DNA of 63,381 bases, taken from NCBI GenBank assembly GCA_030446545.1, contig JAUJNB010000003.1, forward strand, positions 132,766 to 196,146, written 5' to 3'. This stretch comes from Acidimicrobiales bacterium (GTDB lineage Bacteria > Actinomycetota > Acidimicrobiia > Acidimicrobiales > CADCSY01). This document shows, one piece after another, positions 50,765 to 61,989 of the stretch (its first letter is position 1; each line of letters opens with the position of its first letter). Made by a program: the position numbers and the translations under genes. The notes under the pieces were generated by a model, which was not told the DNA's origin, made no database searches, and saw nothing but the letters and a program-made list of their open reading frames with translations.

Positions 50765-53530
50765 GTGAGTCAGCAGACCGAACAGCCGGAGAAGACCACG
50801 CTTACGGTCACGATCGACGGGCGGGCCATCGAGGCCCACCCTGGTGAGCTGCTCATCGCCGCCGCCGAACGCCACGGCACCTACATCCCCCGGTTCTGCT
50901 ACCACCCCCGCATGCGGGAGGTGGGCATGTGCCGCATGTGCATCGTCGAGATCGACAGCGGTCGGGGACCGGCCCTGTTGCCGGCCTGCATGGCGCCGGT
51001 GGGCGAGGGCATGACCGTCGACACACAGTCGGCGAGGGTCAAAAAGGCCCAGGACGGCGTGCTCGAGTTCCTGCTCATCAACCACCCCCTCGACTGCCCC
51101 GTGTGCGACAAGGGCGGGGAGTGCCCCCTGCAGGACCAGACCCTGGCCTTCGGCCCGGGCGAGACCCGCTTCGTCGAGGAGAAGCGCCACTTCGAGAAGC
51201 CCATCCCGATCAGCGACCTGGTGTACCTCGACCGGGAGCGCTGCATCCTGTGCGACCGCTGCACCCGATTCGCCGCCGAGGTGGCCGGTGACCCCCTGAT
51301 CTCCTTCATCGACCGGGGCAACCACACCCAGGTCAACACCTTCCCCGACGACCCCTTCGCCTCCTACTTCAGCGGCAACACCGTGCAGATCTGCCCGGTC
51401 GGCGCCCTGTTGGCCCGTCCCTACCGCTTCCGGGCCCGGCCCTGGGACCTCGACCAGGTGGAGTCCACCTGCACGGCGTGCTCGGTGGGCTGTCGCATCG
51501 CGGTGCAGTCGTCGTCCAACCGTCTGGTGCGCAAGCTCGGCGTCGACGTCGACCCCGTCAACTGGGGCTGGCTCTGCGACAAGGGCCGCTTCGACTTCGA
51601 GGCCGTGGGCAGCGACGACCGCCTGGGCGCGCCGCTGGTGCGGGCTCCGGGGGCCGAGGACCTGGCCGAGGCGTCGTGGTCCCAGGCCCTGGCCGCCGCA
51701 GCCGAGGGGATCACCCGGGCCCGCATCCGCCGGGGGCCGGAGTCCATCGCCGTGCTCGGCGGAGCGCGGGGGACCAACGAGGACGCCTACGCCTGGTCGA
51801 AGCTGGCCCGCACCCTGCTCGGCACCGACTCCGTCGACGCCCAGATGGGCGACGGCCTCCCGGCCCAGGCGGTGGTGGGCCTGCCCCGGGCCACCATCGA
51901 CGCCGCCTGCGCGGCCGACACCATCCTGCTCCTCGGGCCCGACCTGAAAGAGGAGCTGCCGGTGCTGTACCTGCGGTTGCGCCAGGCCGTGGTGGAACGG
52001 GGGGCCACGCTGGTGGAGCTCAGCCCGGTGGAGACGGGGATGACCCGCTACGCCACGGTGTCGCTGCGGTACCGACCGGGCGAGGTGGCTGCGCTGGCTC
52101 GGGCCTTGGCCGACGAGTCGGCTCCGGCCGGTGCCGGTGAACGACCCGGGGGCCTGGCCCCGGCGGAGGCGGTGGCCCAGGCGGCCCAGTTGTTGCGTCG
52201 GGGCTCGTTGGTCTGCGTGCTCGGGCGACCGTCGCTGGCCGAGGCGGCCCAGTCCGTCGTGGACGCCGCCGGGGCCCTGCTGGCCGGTTTGCCCGACACC
52301 ACCTTCCTGCCCGCGCTGCGCCGGGGCAACGTGGCGGGTGCCCTCGACATGGGTCTGGCGCCGGGGTTGTTGCCCGGTCGGGTCACCCTCGACGAGGGCC
52401 GACCCTGGTTCGCACGGCAGTGGGAGGCCATCCCCGCCGGCCCCGGCCTCGATGCCCACGGGATCATCACCGCGGCGGCCGAGGGCCGGGTCGGTTGCCT
52501 CATCCTGGTGGGTGCCGACCCCCTGGCCGACTTCCCCGACCGCGAGCTGGCCCGCCGGGCCATGGCCGGCGCCGGCTTCGTGATCGCCGTCGACTGCTTC
52601 CTCACCGAGTCCTCCCGCCGGGCCGACGTGGTGCTGCCGGCGGCTGCCTTCGGGGAGAAGGCCGGCACCACCACCAACATCGAGGGACGGGTCAGCCGCC
52701 TGCACCAGAAGGTCACGGCCCCGGGCACGGCCCGGGCCGACTGGATGATCGCGGCCGAGCTGGCCTTCCGCTTGGGGGGCGACCTCGGGTTCGACTCGGT
52801 GGAGGGGGTGTGGGACGAGATCGAGCGCCTGGCCCCGGCCCACCGCGGCCTCACCGCAGCCCGGTTGTCCTCCCCGGAAGGCTTCGACGGCATCGTCGCC
52901 GGCGCCGCCCGTGACGCCGAGACGACCGGTGGGCCTCCCTCGATGGCCCAGACCGACTCCCCCGGTATCCAGGGAGCGTTGGCCCACACCAAGGTGGACA
53001 CCCTGGCCTCCTCGGCCATGGGTACGTCCGACAAGCCTGATCCGACTGAAGGGCTGGCCCTGCAGCCCCCCGATCCGTCGGGAGGTGGCGCCGAGGGCAC
53101 GGCCACGGTGGCCGGTCGTCCCGCCATCCTGCAGTGGTCGGCACCGGGCCCGGGCGCCGCCAACCCGCCCCCCCTCGACCGGTACTCGCTGCGCCTGGTC
53201 GTGTCCCGCCGGCTCTACGACACCGGGACCTTCGTGCACCACTCGCCGTCGCTGGCCCCACTGGCCCCCGGTGCCCGCCTGCGGGTCAACCCGGCCGACC
53301 TGACGCCCCTCGGGGTGGCGAGCGGCGCCCGGCTGCAGGTGAGCAGCGGGCGGGGTCGGGTGGTGCTCGAGGCGCTGGCCGACCCGGGCGTGCCCCAGGG
53401 CAGCGTGGCCCTGTCGTGGAACCAGCCCGGGCCGGGTGCCGGCGAGCTCATCGACGCCACTCAGCCCGTCACCGAGGTCCGCCTCGAGACCCTGTCGGCG
53501 TCGGCCCCGGGGGGAAAGGCCACGCCATGA
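50765..53530 (+). CDS. nuoG: NADH-quinone oxidoreductase subunit G
   Basis: 921 residues, intact. Clusters in order: [2Fe-2S] in RFCYHPRMREVGMCRMCIVE with PACMAP; N5 ligands HPLDCPVCDKGGECPL (H-x3-C-x2-C-x5-C); N4 in RCILCDRCTRF with QICPVGAL; and the extra N7-type cluster CTACSVGC plus WLCDKGRF. The molybdopterin-oxidoreductase-like body follows (IAVLGGARGTNEDAYAWSKL, VGADPLADFPDRELARR, VVLPAAAFGEKAGTTTNIEG) and a C-terminal barrel. An Ala/Pro/Gly insertion near residues 715-790 is variable. GTG start with no good Shine-Dalgarno, and overlap with nuoH at the end. Confidence 0.95.
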   Translation: MSQQTEQPEKTTLTVTIDGRAIEAHPGELLIAAAERHGTYIPRFCYHPRMREVGMCRMCIVEIDSGRGPALLPACMAPVGEGMTVDTQSARVKKAQDGVLEFLLINHPLDCPVCDKGGECPLQDQTLAFGPGETRFVEEKRHFEKPIPISDLVYLDRERCILCDRCTRFAAEVAGDPLISFIDRGNHTQVNTFPDDPFASYFSGNTVQICPVGALLARPYRFRARPWDLDQVESTCTACSVGCRIAVQSSSNRLVRKLGVDVDPVNWGWLCDKGRFDFEAVGSDDRLGAPLVRAPGAEDLAEASWSQALAAAAEGITRARIRRGPESIAVLGGARGTNEDAYAWSKLARTLLGTDSVDAQMGDGLPAQAVVGLPRATIDAACAADTILLLGPDLKEELPVLYLRLRQAVVERGATLVELSPVETGMTRYATVSLRYRPGEVAALARALADESAPAGAGERPGGLAPAEAVAQAAQLLRRGSLVCVLGRPSLAEAAQSVVDAAGALLAGLPDTTFLPALRRGNVAGALDMGLAPGLLPGRVTLDEGRPWFARQWEAIPAGPGLDAHGIITAAAEGRVGCLILVGADPLADFPDRELARRAMAGAGFVIAVDCFLTESSRRADVVLPAAAFGEKAGTTTNIEGRVSRLHQKVTAPGTARADWMIAAELAFRLGGDLGFDSVEGVWDEIERLAPAHRGLTAARLSSPEGFDGIVAGAARDAETTGGPPSMAQTDSPGIQGALAHTKVDTLASSAMGTSDKPDPTEGLALQPPDPSGGGAEGTATVAGRPAILQWSAPGPGAANPPPLDRYSLRLVVSRRLYDTGTFVHHSPSLAPLAPGARLRVNPADLTPLGVASGARLQVSSGRGRVVLEALADPGVPQGSVALSWNQPGPGAGELIDATQPVTEVRLETLSASAPGGKATP

Positions 53531-54744
53531 CCGGCGACCCGCTCTTCGCCGACGGATTCGACTGGGTGGTCCTGGCCTTCGTGGTGGTCAAGGCCCTGAT
53601 CGGGTTCACCATCGTCATGGTGGGCGTCATCTTCATGATCTGGTTCGAGCGCAAGGTCGTGGCCGACATGCAGAACCGCATCGGCCCCAACCGGGCCGGG
53701 CCCTGGGGCCTGGCCCAGACCCTGGCCGACGGCATCAAGCTCATCTTCAAAGAGGATCTCCAGCCCGACAAGGCCGACAAGCTGGTCTTTCGCCTGGCCC
53801 CCTACCTCTCGGTGGCGCCCGCCTTTTTGACCTTCACCATCGTGCCCATCGGCGGCGTGTTCACGGGGGGCAACGACGGGGCCGTCGAGCTGTTCGGGCG
53901 CCGCACCTGGATGCAGGTGGCCGATCCGCCGGTGGGGGTGCTGTTCCTGTTGGCCATGTCATCCATCGCCGTCTACGGGATCATGCTGGCCGGCTGGTCG
54001 TCGGGCTCGAAGTACCCGCTGCTGGGCTCGGTGCGGGCCACCGCCCAGATGGTGAGCTACGAGGCCGCCCTGGGCCTGTCGGTGGTGGCCGTGGTCCTGT
54101 TGAGCGGCTCGCTGTCGACCCACGACATCGTGGCCGCCCAGGCCGGGAGCATCCTCAACTGGAACATCATCGCCACCGCCCTCATCCCCTTCGTGGTGTT
54201 CTGCGTGGCCGCCACGGCCGAGCTCAACCGCCCGCCGTTCGACCTGGTGGAGGCCGAACAGGAGCTGGTCGGAGGATTCCACACCGAGTACTCCTCCATC
54301 CGCTTCGGGATGTTCTACCTGGCCGAGTTCATGAACACGATCACCATGTCGGCCATCATCGTGACCTTGTTCCTGGGCGGCCCGGCCGGACCTGCACCGT
54401 TCGGGCCCGCCGTGGTCTGGGGGACGCTCTGGTTCACGCTCAAGCTGCTGGTGTTCCTGTTCACCTTCGTGTGGCTGCGGGCCACCCTGCCCCGCTTCCG
54501 CTACGACCAACTGATGGACCTGGGGTGGAAACGCCTGATCCCCTTGTCGCTCGGATGGCTGCTGGTGGTGGGGGCCATCAGCATCGGGCGCGACGCCGGC
54601 TGGGACCGCCTGGCCACCCTCGTGGTCGCCGGTGCCATCGGCCTCGTCTCCTTTGCCGCCCTGGCCGGGGCCATACGTGTGGCCAGGCTGCGCCGCACGG
54701 ACGCTTTCGGAGAGCTGGCCACGGCGACGGAGGCGGCGGGCTGA
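53527..54744 (+). CDS. nuoH: NADH-quinone oxidoreductase subunit H
   Basis: 405 residues, intact, about eight helices. IFMIWFERKVVADMQNRIGP and NRAGPWGLAQTLADGIKLIF form the quinone-cavity entrance. YGIMLAGWSSGSKYPLLGSV, RATAQMVSYEAALGLSVVAV, AELNRPPFDLVEAEQELVGG with FHTEYSSIRFGMFYLAEF, and FVWLRATLPRFRYDQLMDLG are the family's invariant blocks. NuoH couples quinone reduction to the proton channels. ATG overlaps the nuoG stop; TGATG overlap into nuoI. Confidence 0.96.
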   Translation: MTGDPLFADGFDWVVLAFVVVKALIGFTIVMVGVIFMIWFERKVVADMQNRIGPNRAGPWGLAQTLADGIKLIFKEDLQPDKADKLVFRLAPYLSVAPAFLTFTIVPIGGVFTGGNDGAVELFGRRTWMQVADPPVGVLFLLAMSSIAVYGIMLAGWSSGSKYPLLGSVRATAQMVSYEAALGLSVVAVVLLSGSLSTHDIVAAQAGSILNWNIIATALIPFVVFCVAATAELNRPPFDLVEAEQELVGGFHTEYSSIRFGMFYLAEFMNTITMSAIIVTLFLGGPAGPAPFGPAVVWGTLWFTLKLLVFLFTFVWLRATLPRFRYDQLMDLGWKRLIPLSLGWLLVVGAISIGRDAGWDRLATLVVAGAIGLVSFAALAGAIRVARLRRTDAFGELATATEAAG

Positions 54745-55406
54745 TGGGCTACGTCGACGGGTTCTGGGTCACGCTCAAGCAGATCTTCGCCGAGCGGATC
54801 ACCTCGGAGTATCCCCAGGAGAAGCGGCCCAAGCCGATTCGCCTCCACGGCCGCCACGTCCTCAACCGCTACGAGGACGGCATGGAGAAGTGCATCGGCT
54901 GCGAGCTCTGCGCCGGGGTCTGCCCGGCCCGTTGCATCTACGTCCGGGGCGCCGACAACCCGCCCGAGGCGCCCGTGTCGCCGGGGAGCGGTGGGGTTTC
55001 ATCTATGAGATCAACTACCTGCGCTGCATCCACTGCGACCTGTGCGTGGAGGCCTGTCCCACCGAGGCCATCACCGAGTCCAAGCTCTTCGAGTTCTCCT
55101 TCACCAACCGGGTCGACGCCGTCTACACCCGCGACGAGTTGTTGGTGGGCGACGACGGTCGGCCCCAGAAGCTGGCCTGGGAGGACTGGCGCGAGGGCGA
55201 GGACCAGCACACCTCGGCGTGGATGCGGGCCACCTCCCCGAGCGGCAGCGCCGCCTACGAGGGCCGGGTGTCGTGGTCGGGCGAGCTGGGCTACGGGGTG
55301 CGGGCACGAAGCGGGCCAGTCGGGTGACCCCGAGCTGTCGCCACCGCAGGACGTGGAGGTCACCACCGGGCCGCTCTTCGGCCAGGCGGCGAGGGGCGGG
55401 AAATGA
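54744..55406 (+). CDS. nuoI: NADH-quinone oxidoreductase subunit I (frameshifted)
   Basis: About 220 residues. The frame from ATG 54744 gives [20 protein letters not shown] (first [4Fe-4S] motif). One G is missing at 54983-54986, after which [38 protein letters not shown] and GELGYGVRA continue. A second shift near 55310 would lead to [20 protein letters not shown] and a stop overlapping the nuoJ ATG; without it the protein ends at 55327. The two C-x2-C-x2-C-x3-C motifs carry N6a and N6b. Confidence 0.88.
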   Translation: MGYVDGFWVTLKQIFAERITSEYPQEKRPKPIRLHGRHVLNRYEDGMEKCIGCELCAGVCPARCIYVRGADNPPEAPVSPGSGGVSSMRSTTCAASTATCAWRPVPPRPSPSPSSSSSPSPTGSTPSTPATSCWWATTVGPRSWPGRTGARARTSTPRRGCGPPPRAAAPPTRAGCRGRASWATGCGHEAGQSGDPELSPPQDVEVTTGPLFGQAARGGK

Positions 55407-56000
55407 TCGTCGACACCGTGGTCTTCCTGGTGGCGGCGGTGGTGATCCTGGCCGGGGCCATCGGCGTCGTCTTCTCCCGCAACCCGGTGCACTCGGCCCT
55501 GATGCTGGTGATGACCCTGTTCGGGGTGGCCGTGCTGTTCGTGGCCCAGGAGGCCCACTTCCTGGCTGCGGTGCAGGTCATCGTCTACGCCGGCGCCATC
55601 GTGGTGCTGTTCCTGTTCGTGATCATGCTCCTCGGGGTGGACACCGCCGAGAACCTGTCGAGCGAGCCGCTCGCCGGTCAACGCCCGGCCGCGGCCGTGG
55701 TGGTGGCCTCCGCTCTCGGCCTCCTGGCCCTGTTGGCGGTGCGAGCCGTGCAGGTCAGCACCGGGGCGACGTCGGTGACGCTGCCCCTCGACTCGGGACG
55801 GTCGAACATTGCCGTGCTGGCCGAGGTCCTGTTCACCGATTATCTCTTCGCCTTCGAGGTCACCTCGGTGTTGTTGGTCATCGCCGTGGTGGGAGCCGTG
55901 GTCATGGCCCGCCGAGGCCGGCCGCCCGCTGGTCGGCGACGAGGCTGGACCAGGACCTCGGGTCGAGCGCCACACCGAGACCGAATCGGAGCTGGCGTGA
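55403..56000 (+). CDS. nuoJ: NADH-quinone oxidoreductase subunit J (frameshift near the C-terminus)
   Basis: About 199 residues with five helices: [60 protein letters not shown] with the V-Y-A-G-A-I block, and two more. A shift between about 55905 and 55925 moves the last ~27 residues to another frame ([20 protein letters not shown]), whose stop overlaps the nuoK GTG. As given, the first frame runs on into nuoK and would make a false NuoJ-NuoK fusion with an Arg/Gly/Pro linker. Confidence 0.88.
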
Positions 56001-56302
56001 CCGTCGACGAGACCTGGTACCTGGTGCTGTCGGCCATGTTGTTCACCATCGGCGCCTGCGGCCTGTTGGTGCGGCGCAACCCCCTGGTGATGTTCATGTG
56101 CGTGGAGCTGATGCTCAACGCCGTCAACCTGACCTTCGTCACCTTCTCCAACGTCCTCAACGACGTGGCCGGCCAGGTGGTCGTGTTCTTCGTGCTGGTG
56201 GTGGCGGCGGCCGAGGTGGTGGTGGGCCTGGGGATCATCGTGGCCATCCTGCGTCGTCGGCCCCAGGCCACCGCCGACGACGTCTCCATGCTCCGGGGCT
56301 GA
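55997..56302 (+). CDS. nuoK: NADH-quinone oxidoreductase subunit K
   Basis: 101 residues, the normal length, three helices: [40 protein letters not shown] with the conserved Glu of V-E-L-M-L-N-A-V-N, and [20 protein letters not shown] with the second Glu. These carboxylates form the E-channel proton route. GTG 55997 overlaps the corrected nuoJ stop (GTGA). Confidence 0.93.
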   Translation: MTVDETWYLVLSAMLFTIGACGLLVRRNPLVMFMCVELMLNAVNLTFVTFSNVLNDVAGQVVVFFVLVVAAAEVVVGLGIIVAILRRRPQATADDVSMLRG

Positions 56303-56329
56303 GTCGGCTCGCCCGTCGATGCACTGCAC

Positions 56330-56335
56330 TAGGGT
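56330..56335 (+). promoter_or_regulatory. -10 element (TAGGGT) before nuoL
   Basis: TAGGGT ends 9 nt before ATG 56345 in the 42-bp gap after nuoK. nuoL, M and N may have an extra transcript from here. Confidence 0.4.
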
Positions 56336-56344
56336 CGGCCCGCC

Positions 56345-58333
56345 ATGCTGAGCGCCGTCTGGTTGATCCCTGCGCTGCCGCTACTGGGGTTCCTCGTGCT
56401 GTTGGCGTGGGGACGCAAGCTGGGCGAGCCGGCGGCCGGCTGGCTGGCCACGCTCATGGTGGCCGGCTCCTTCGTGGCCGGCCTGGTCACCTTCGTCGGG
56501 CTGCTCGGCCAGGACGAGCACCACCGCCAGTTCACCTTCACCCTCTTCGAGTGGCTCCCGGTGGGCGGGCTCTCGGTCGACATGGGCTTCCTGGTCGACC
56601 CGCTGTCGATCACCATGGTGCTGTTCGTGACCGGCGTGGGCTCGCTCATCCACCTCTACTCCATCGGCTACATGCACGGCGACCCCCGGTTCCACACCTT
56701 CTTCGTGTACCTCAACCTGTTCGCCTTCTCCATGCTCATGTTGGTCCTGGGCGACAACCTGCTGGTCACCTTCCTGGGCTGGGAGGGCGTGGGGGCCTGC
56801 TCCTACTTCCTCGTGTCCTTCTGGTTCCAACGTGAGACCGCTGCGGTGGCGGGCAAGAAGGCCTTCGTGACCAACCGGGTGGGCGACTGGGGCTTCATGG
56901 TCGCCATGTTCCTCACCTTCGCCTCACTCGGCACCCTCACCTACGCCGGGGAAGAGGGGGTGTTGGAGAACGTGGGCAGCCTGGGTGGGACCACGGCGCT
57001 GGCTATCGCCCTGCTGCTGTTCGTGGGGGCGGCGGGCAAGTCGGCCCAGCTCCCGCTGTACGTCTGGCTGCCCGATGCCATGGAGGGCCCCACCCCGGTG
57101 TCGGCCCTCATCCACGCCGCCACCATGGTCACCTCGGGCGTGTACCTCATGGCCCGCATGAACCCTCTCCTCGACGTGGCCGGCCCGGCCCTGACGGTCA
57201 TCGCCGTCGTGGGCGCCGCCACCGCCTTTTTCGCCGCCACCTGCGCCGTGGCCCAGCGTGACATCAAAAAGGTGCTGGCCTACTCCACCGTCTCCCAACT
57301 CGGCTACATGTTCCTGGCCATCGGGTCGGGTGCCTACGTGGCCGCCATCTTCCACATGATCACCCACGCCTTCTTCAAGGCTCTGCTCTTCCTCGGCGCC
57401 GGCTCGGTGATCCACGGCATGCACGACGAGCAGGACATGCGACGCATGGGCGCCCTGCGCAAGCTCATGCCGGTGACCGCAGCCACCTTCATCGTGGGAT
57501 GGCTGGCCATCGCCGGGATCCCGCCGTTCTCCGGCTTCTGGTCCAAGGACGAGATCCTGGCTGCGGCCTGGGACCTCAGCCCCGTCCTGTGGCTGGTCGG
57601 CGTGGTCACCGCCCTGCTCACGGCCTACTACATGAGCCGTCAGGTCTTCCTGGTCTTCTACGGCCAGCCCAGGTGGAGTGGAACAGCCGGTGAAGCCGAC
57701 GCTCAATCGGTTCCAGCCGATGAGCGGGGAGCGCCGGAGGGGGGACCAGGGGCGTCAGCCCCGGGAGGGGTCCCTCCGGTGTCAGGACCCGTGAAGGTCC
57801 CTCATGAGTCTCCGGGGCTCATGACCTTTCCCCTGGTGGTGCTGGCCGGCCTGGCCGCCGTCGCCGGGCTCTTGAACCTGCCCGGGGTCTTCACCCTGGA
57901 GCATTTCCTCGAGCCCGTGTTCGAGGACCGCCTGCACAAGCTGTCGATCACCGCCGGCATGCAGATCACCCTGGCCACGGTGGCCGGCGGTGGGCGCCGT
58001 CGTCGGCATCCTCGTGGCCCGGGCCCTCTACCTGCGCCACACCCAGCCCGCCGGGCGCTTCGAGCCCGAGTTCCTGCGGCGGGCGTGGCGCTTCGACGAG
58101 GGGCTGGCGGCGTTCTTCGCCGGGCCGGGCCGGGCCTTCGCCTCGTTCACCTCCGGATCCTCGACGGCAGGGTCATCGACGGCGCCGTCAACGGGGTGGC
58201 CACCCTGGTGCGTGGTGGTGGGTCCCGGCTGCGCCTCACCCAGACCGGTTACCTGCGCAACTACGCCCTGGGCATGGCCGCCGGCGCCGTGCTGCTCCTC
58301 GGCTTCTTCGCCCTGCGCACCGGCCTCGTATGA
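56345..58333 (+). CDS. nuoL: NADH-quinone oxidoreductase subunit L (two frameshifts)
   Basis: About 662 residues, an antiporter-like proton-pumping subunit. FLVDPLSITMVLFVTGVGSL, IHLYSIGYMHGDPRFHTFFV, LVTFLGWEGVGACSYFLVSF, VWLPDAMEGPTPVSALIHAA with A-T-M-V-T-S-G-V-Y, IKKVLAYSTVSQLGYMFLAI, HAFFKALLFLGAGSVIHGMH and IAGIPPFSGFWSKDEILAAA are intact. An extra G near 57990 and a lost C near 58152 put VGILVARALYLRHTQPAGRF in another frame before RVIDGAVNGV and the lateral C-terminal helix. A Gly/Pro-rich loop near residue 450 is lineage-specific. Confidence 0.92.
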   Translation: MLSAVWLIPALPLLGFLVLLAWGRKLGEPAAGWLATLMVAGSFVAGLVTFVGLLGQDEHHRQFTFTLFEWLPVGGLSVDMGFLVDPLSITMVLFVTGVGSLIHLYSIGYMHGDPRFHTFFVYLNLFAFSMLMLVLGDNLLVTFLGWEGVGACSYFLVSFWFQRETAAVAGKKAFVTNRVGDWGFMVAMFLTFASLGTLTYAGEEGVLENVGSLGGTTALAIALLLFVGAAGKSAQLPLYVWLPDAMEGPTPVSALIHAATMVTSGVYLMARMNPLLDVAGPALTVIAVVGAATAFFAATCAVAQRDIKKVLAYSTVSQLGYMFLAIGSGAYVAAIFHMITHAFFKALLFLGAGSVIHGMHDEQDMRRMGALRKLMPVTAATFIVGWLAIAGIPPFSGFWSKDEILAAAWDLSPVLWLVGVVTALLTAYYMSRQVFLVFYGQPRWSGTAGEADAQSVPADERGAPEGGPGASAPGGVPPVSGPVKVPHESPGLMTFPLVVLAGLAAVAGLLNLPGVFTLEHFLEPVFEDRLHKLSITAGMQITLATVAGGGRRRRHPRGPGPLPAPHPARRALRARVPAAGVALRRGAGGVLRRAGPGLRLVHLRILDGRVIDGAVNGVATLVRGGGSRLRLTQTGYLRNYALGMAAGAVLLLGFFALRTGLV

Positions 58334-58376
58334 CCTTTCGCCCGCACCCGTTCGCGGCCGGAGAGGGCTGAGCGAC

Positions 58377-59907
<1,531 letters not shown>

Positions 59908-59908
<1 letters not shown>

Positions 59909-61427
59909 TGGGCCAGATCCAGCCCATCGTCACGCCGGCCATCGATTGGCTGGCCCTGTCGCCCTGCTCGTGTTGGTGGGCGGCCCTGTTCCTGCTGACC
60001 GCCGCAGCTCTGGCGTCCGGGCGTCCGCCCCGGGGTTTCTACGCCCTGTTCACGGTGGTGACCGCAGTGTTGGCCATGGTCTGTTCGGGTCTGGCCTGGG
60101 GGCGGGTGACCGACCCGGCCCGGGGGCCTACAGCGCCATCGCTGACGCGGTGATGGTCGACGGCTTCAGCGTCTTCTTCGGCGTGGTCATCACCGCCGCC
60201 ATCGCCCTGACCGCCCTGCTGGCCGACGACTACCTGCGCCGGGAGCAACTCGACGGACCCGAGCTGTACGTGCTCATGCTGCTCTCGGGTACGGGCGGCC
60301 TGGTCATGGCCATGGCCAACGACCTCATCGTGATCGCCCTCGGCCTGGAGACGCTGTCCATCGCCCTCTACGTGATGGCCGGGTTCCAGCTCCGGCGCCT
60401 CGAGTCTCGGAATCGGCCATCAAGTACTTCGTGTTGGGCTCGTTCTCCTCGGCCTTCCTGCTCTACGGCATCGCCCTGGTCTACGGGGCCACCGGCTCCA
60501 CCAACTTCAGCCGCATCGCCGAGTTCCTGGCCGGGAACCTGCTGGCCGCCAACGGCCTGTTGCTGGCCGGCTTCGCCCTGTTGCTGGTGGGCCTGGGCTT
60601 CAAGGTGGCCGCCGTGCCCTTCCCGTGTGGACGCCCGACGTGTACCAAGGTGCCCCCACCCCGGTCACGGCCTTTCCTGGCCTCGGCCTCCAAGGCCGCC
60701 GGCTTCGCCGCCCTGCTGCGGGTCTTCCTGTCGACCTTCGAGCTCTACCGCCTCGGACTGGCGCCCCATCATGTGGGCCCTGGCCGTGCTCACCCTGGTG
60801 GTGGGGTCGTTCCTGGCCATCGTCCAGACCGACGTCAAGCGCATGCTGGCCTACAGCTCCATCAGCCACGCCGGCTTCGTGCTGGTGGGGGCCGAGGCAG
60901 CCAGCGAGCGAGGGGTGGCGGGGGCGCTGTTCTACCTGTTGGCCTACACCTTCATGGTGGTGGGCAGCTTCAGCGTAGCCACCGTGGTCGGGCGGCGGGG
61001 CGACGCCGACCACCCTGCCCGCCTACCGGGGGACTGTCCCGGCGCCGCCCGCTCCTGGCCATGGCCTTCTCGGTGTTCCTGTTGGCCCAGGCCGGGGTGC
61101 CCCCTCACTTCGGGGTTCCTGGCCAAGTTCTACGTGATCGGCGCCGCGGTGGAGGCCGAGAGCTACGCCCTGGCCCTCATCGCCATGATCTCGGCGGTGG
61201 TGTCGGCCTTCGTCTACCTGCGCATCATCGTGGCCATGTACATGTCGGTCGAGGAGGGCGACGAGACCGACGCCCTGGCCGGCGCCCCCGCCATCCGGGT
61301 CCCCCCGGCCGCCGCCCTCAGCCTGGGCATCGCCCTGGTCTTCACCGTGGTGGTGGGCCTGGTGCCCTCGCCGGTGGTCGACTTCGCCCGCGACGCCCTC
61401 CCCGTCCTGGTCAGCGCCGGCCCGTAG
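59908..61427 (+). CDS. nuoN: NADH-quinone oxidoreductase subunit N (about nine frameshifts)
   Basis: About 507 residues pieced from all three frames. IQPIVTPAIDWLALSP, VMVDGFSVFFGVVITAAIAL, YVLMLLSGTGGLVMAMANDL, FVLGSFSSAFLLYGIALVYG, VWTPDVYQGAPTPVTAFLAS (crossing two shifts), VKRMLAYSSISHAGFVLVGA, LLAQAGVPLTSGFLAKFYVI and YLRIIVAMYMSVEEGDETDA follow in the right order. Shifts lie near 59963, 59982, 60124, 60409, 60623, 60674, 60755, 61015-61032 and 61102, with both gains and losses. This is the most damaged gene in the window. Confidence 0.88.
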
Positions 61428-61454
61428 CGGGGGTTCGAGCAACACTCTTTCGGT

Positions 61455-61568
61455 GTGGCACGTGACCAGATGGATCGGGTGGCTCCTCCAGGGCAGCGCT
61501 GGAGGTCACTTGCCCGCCGCGAGGCCTTGGCGCTCTTCGATGTGGCGGTGGACGATGCCGACCTCTGA
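61455..61568 (+). CDS. Possible small protein (37 aa) between the two nuo sets
   Basis: GTG to TGA, 37 residues: VARDQMDRVAPPGQRWRSLA followed by RREALALFDVAVDDADL. G/C-ended codons and an amphipathic helix-like sequence suggest coding, but it is short and has no clear promoter or Shine-Dalgarno. An alternative GTG two bases upstream opens a different, shadow-like frame. Nothing is recognised. Confidence 0.3.
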   Translation: MARDQMDRVAPPGQRWRSLARREALALFDVAVDDADL

Positions 61569-61600
61569 GCGGGCTCGCCCGCCGCCGGCCACGTTCGCGG

Positions 61601-61620
61601 GCCGAAGCTGTGGCTTCGGC
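61601..61620. terminator. 8-bp stem hairpin between nuo sets
   Basis: GCCGAAGC-TGTG-GCTTCGGC, perfect, with a second smaller palindrome GCGGGC-TC-GCCCGC at 61569-61582. Placed after the first complex I operon, it could end that transcript. It also ends 2 nt before the next ATG. Confidence 0.4.
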
Positions 61621-61622
61621 GG

Positions 61623-61934
61623 ATGCGAGAGCGCGAGGAGCCGATCGCCACCGTGGCGTTGGCCGAAGTGGTCGGCGGCCGTCCGGCCGACTGCCGGGAT
61701 CTTCGCCGGACTGCGACGCCACGCCTCCAGGTGTGCCCCGGCGACGTGCGGTGGGGGTCGGTGCCGGACATCTGCTCGGTGCCGCCGCGCCCGGCCGACT
61801 CGGCCGCCCATGCCTTCGTCATCACCGTCGCCGACGTGGCCGGAGGTGCCGTGGTGGCCTCGGTCGACTGCCGCAACATGGAGCGTCTGGCGGCCCACAG
61901 CGAGGCGGTCGTGGTGGCGTCGATCGTCGGCTGA
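61623..61934 (+). CDS. Hypothetical protein (103 aa) between the two nuo sets
   Basis: 103 residues. Third codon positions are nearly all G/C and the composition is protein-like: EEPIATVALAEVVGGRPADC, VCPGDVRWGSVPDICSVPPR, AFVITVADVAGGAVVASVDC, AAHSEAVVVASIVG. Four cysteines at about 24, 38, 51 and 82 could bind a metal, though they do not form a known motif. It has no membrane segment and no family is recognised. It stands between hairpins and the nuoA2 promoter, probably monocistronic. Confidence 0.5.
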   Translation: MREREEPIATVALAEVVGGRPADCRDLRRTATPRLQVCPGDVRWGSVPDICSVPPRPADSAAHAFVITVADVAGGAVVASVDCRNMERLAAHSEAVVVASIVG

Positions 61935-61974
61935 GCCTGGCATTCGCCCTTTGGCCCCTCGTGAGAGCGGTCAC

Positions 61975-61980
61975 TAGGCT
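61975..61980 (+). promoter_or_regulatory. -10 element (TAGGCT) for the second nuo set
   Basis: TAGGCT ends 9 nt before GTG 61990. The 40 bp upstream show no Rex operator, so regulation may differ from the bc/nuo island. Confidence 0.45.
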
Positions 61981-61989
61981 GCTCGCACC

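Noticed and set aside
49001..53242. 1413-codon open frame on the minus strand opposite nuoF and nuoG
   Set aside because: Gly/His/Arg/Gln-rich with no motifs; it mirrors the G/C-ended codons of the real genes. The plus-strand frames carry all complex I signatures.
55403..56302. A natural NuoJ-NuoK fusion protein
   Set aside because: The linker is Arg/Gly/Pro-rich off-frame sequence, while another frame gives a normal NuoJ tail ending in a GTGA overlap with nuoK. A frameshift artefact is simpler.
61506..61943. 145-codon minus-strand frame between the nuo sets
   Set aside because: His/Arg/Gly-rich shadow of the more protein-like 103-aa frame on the plus strand.
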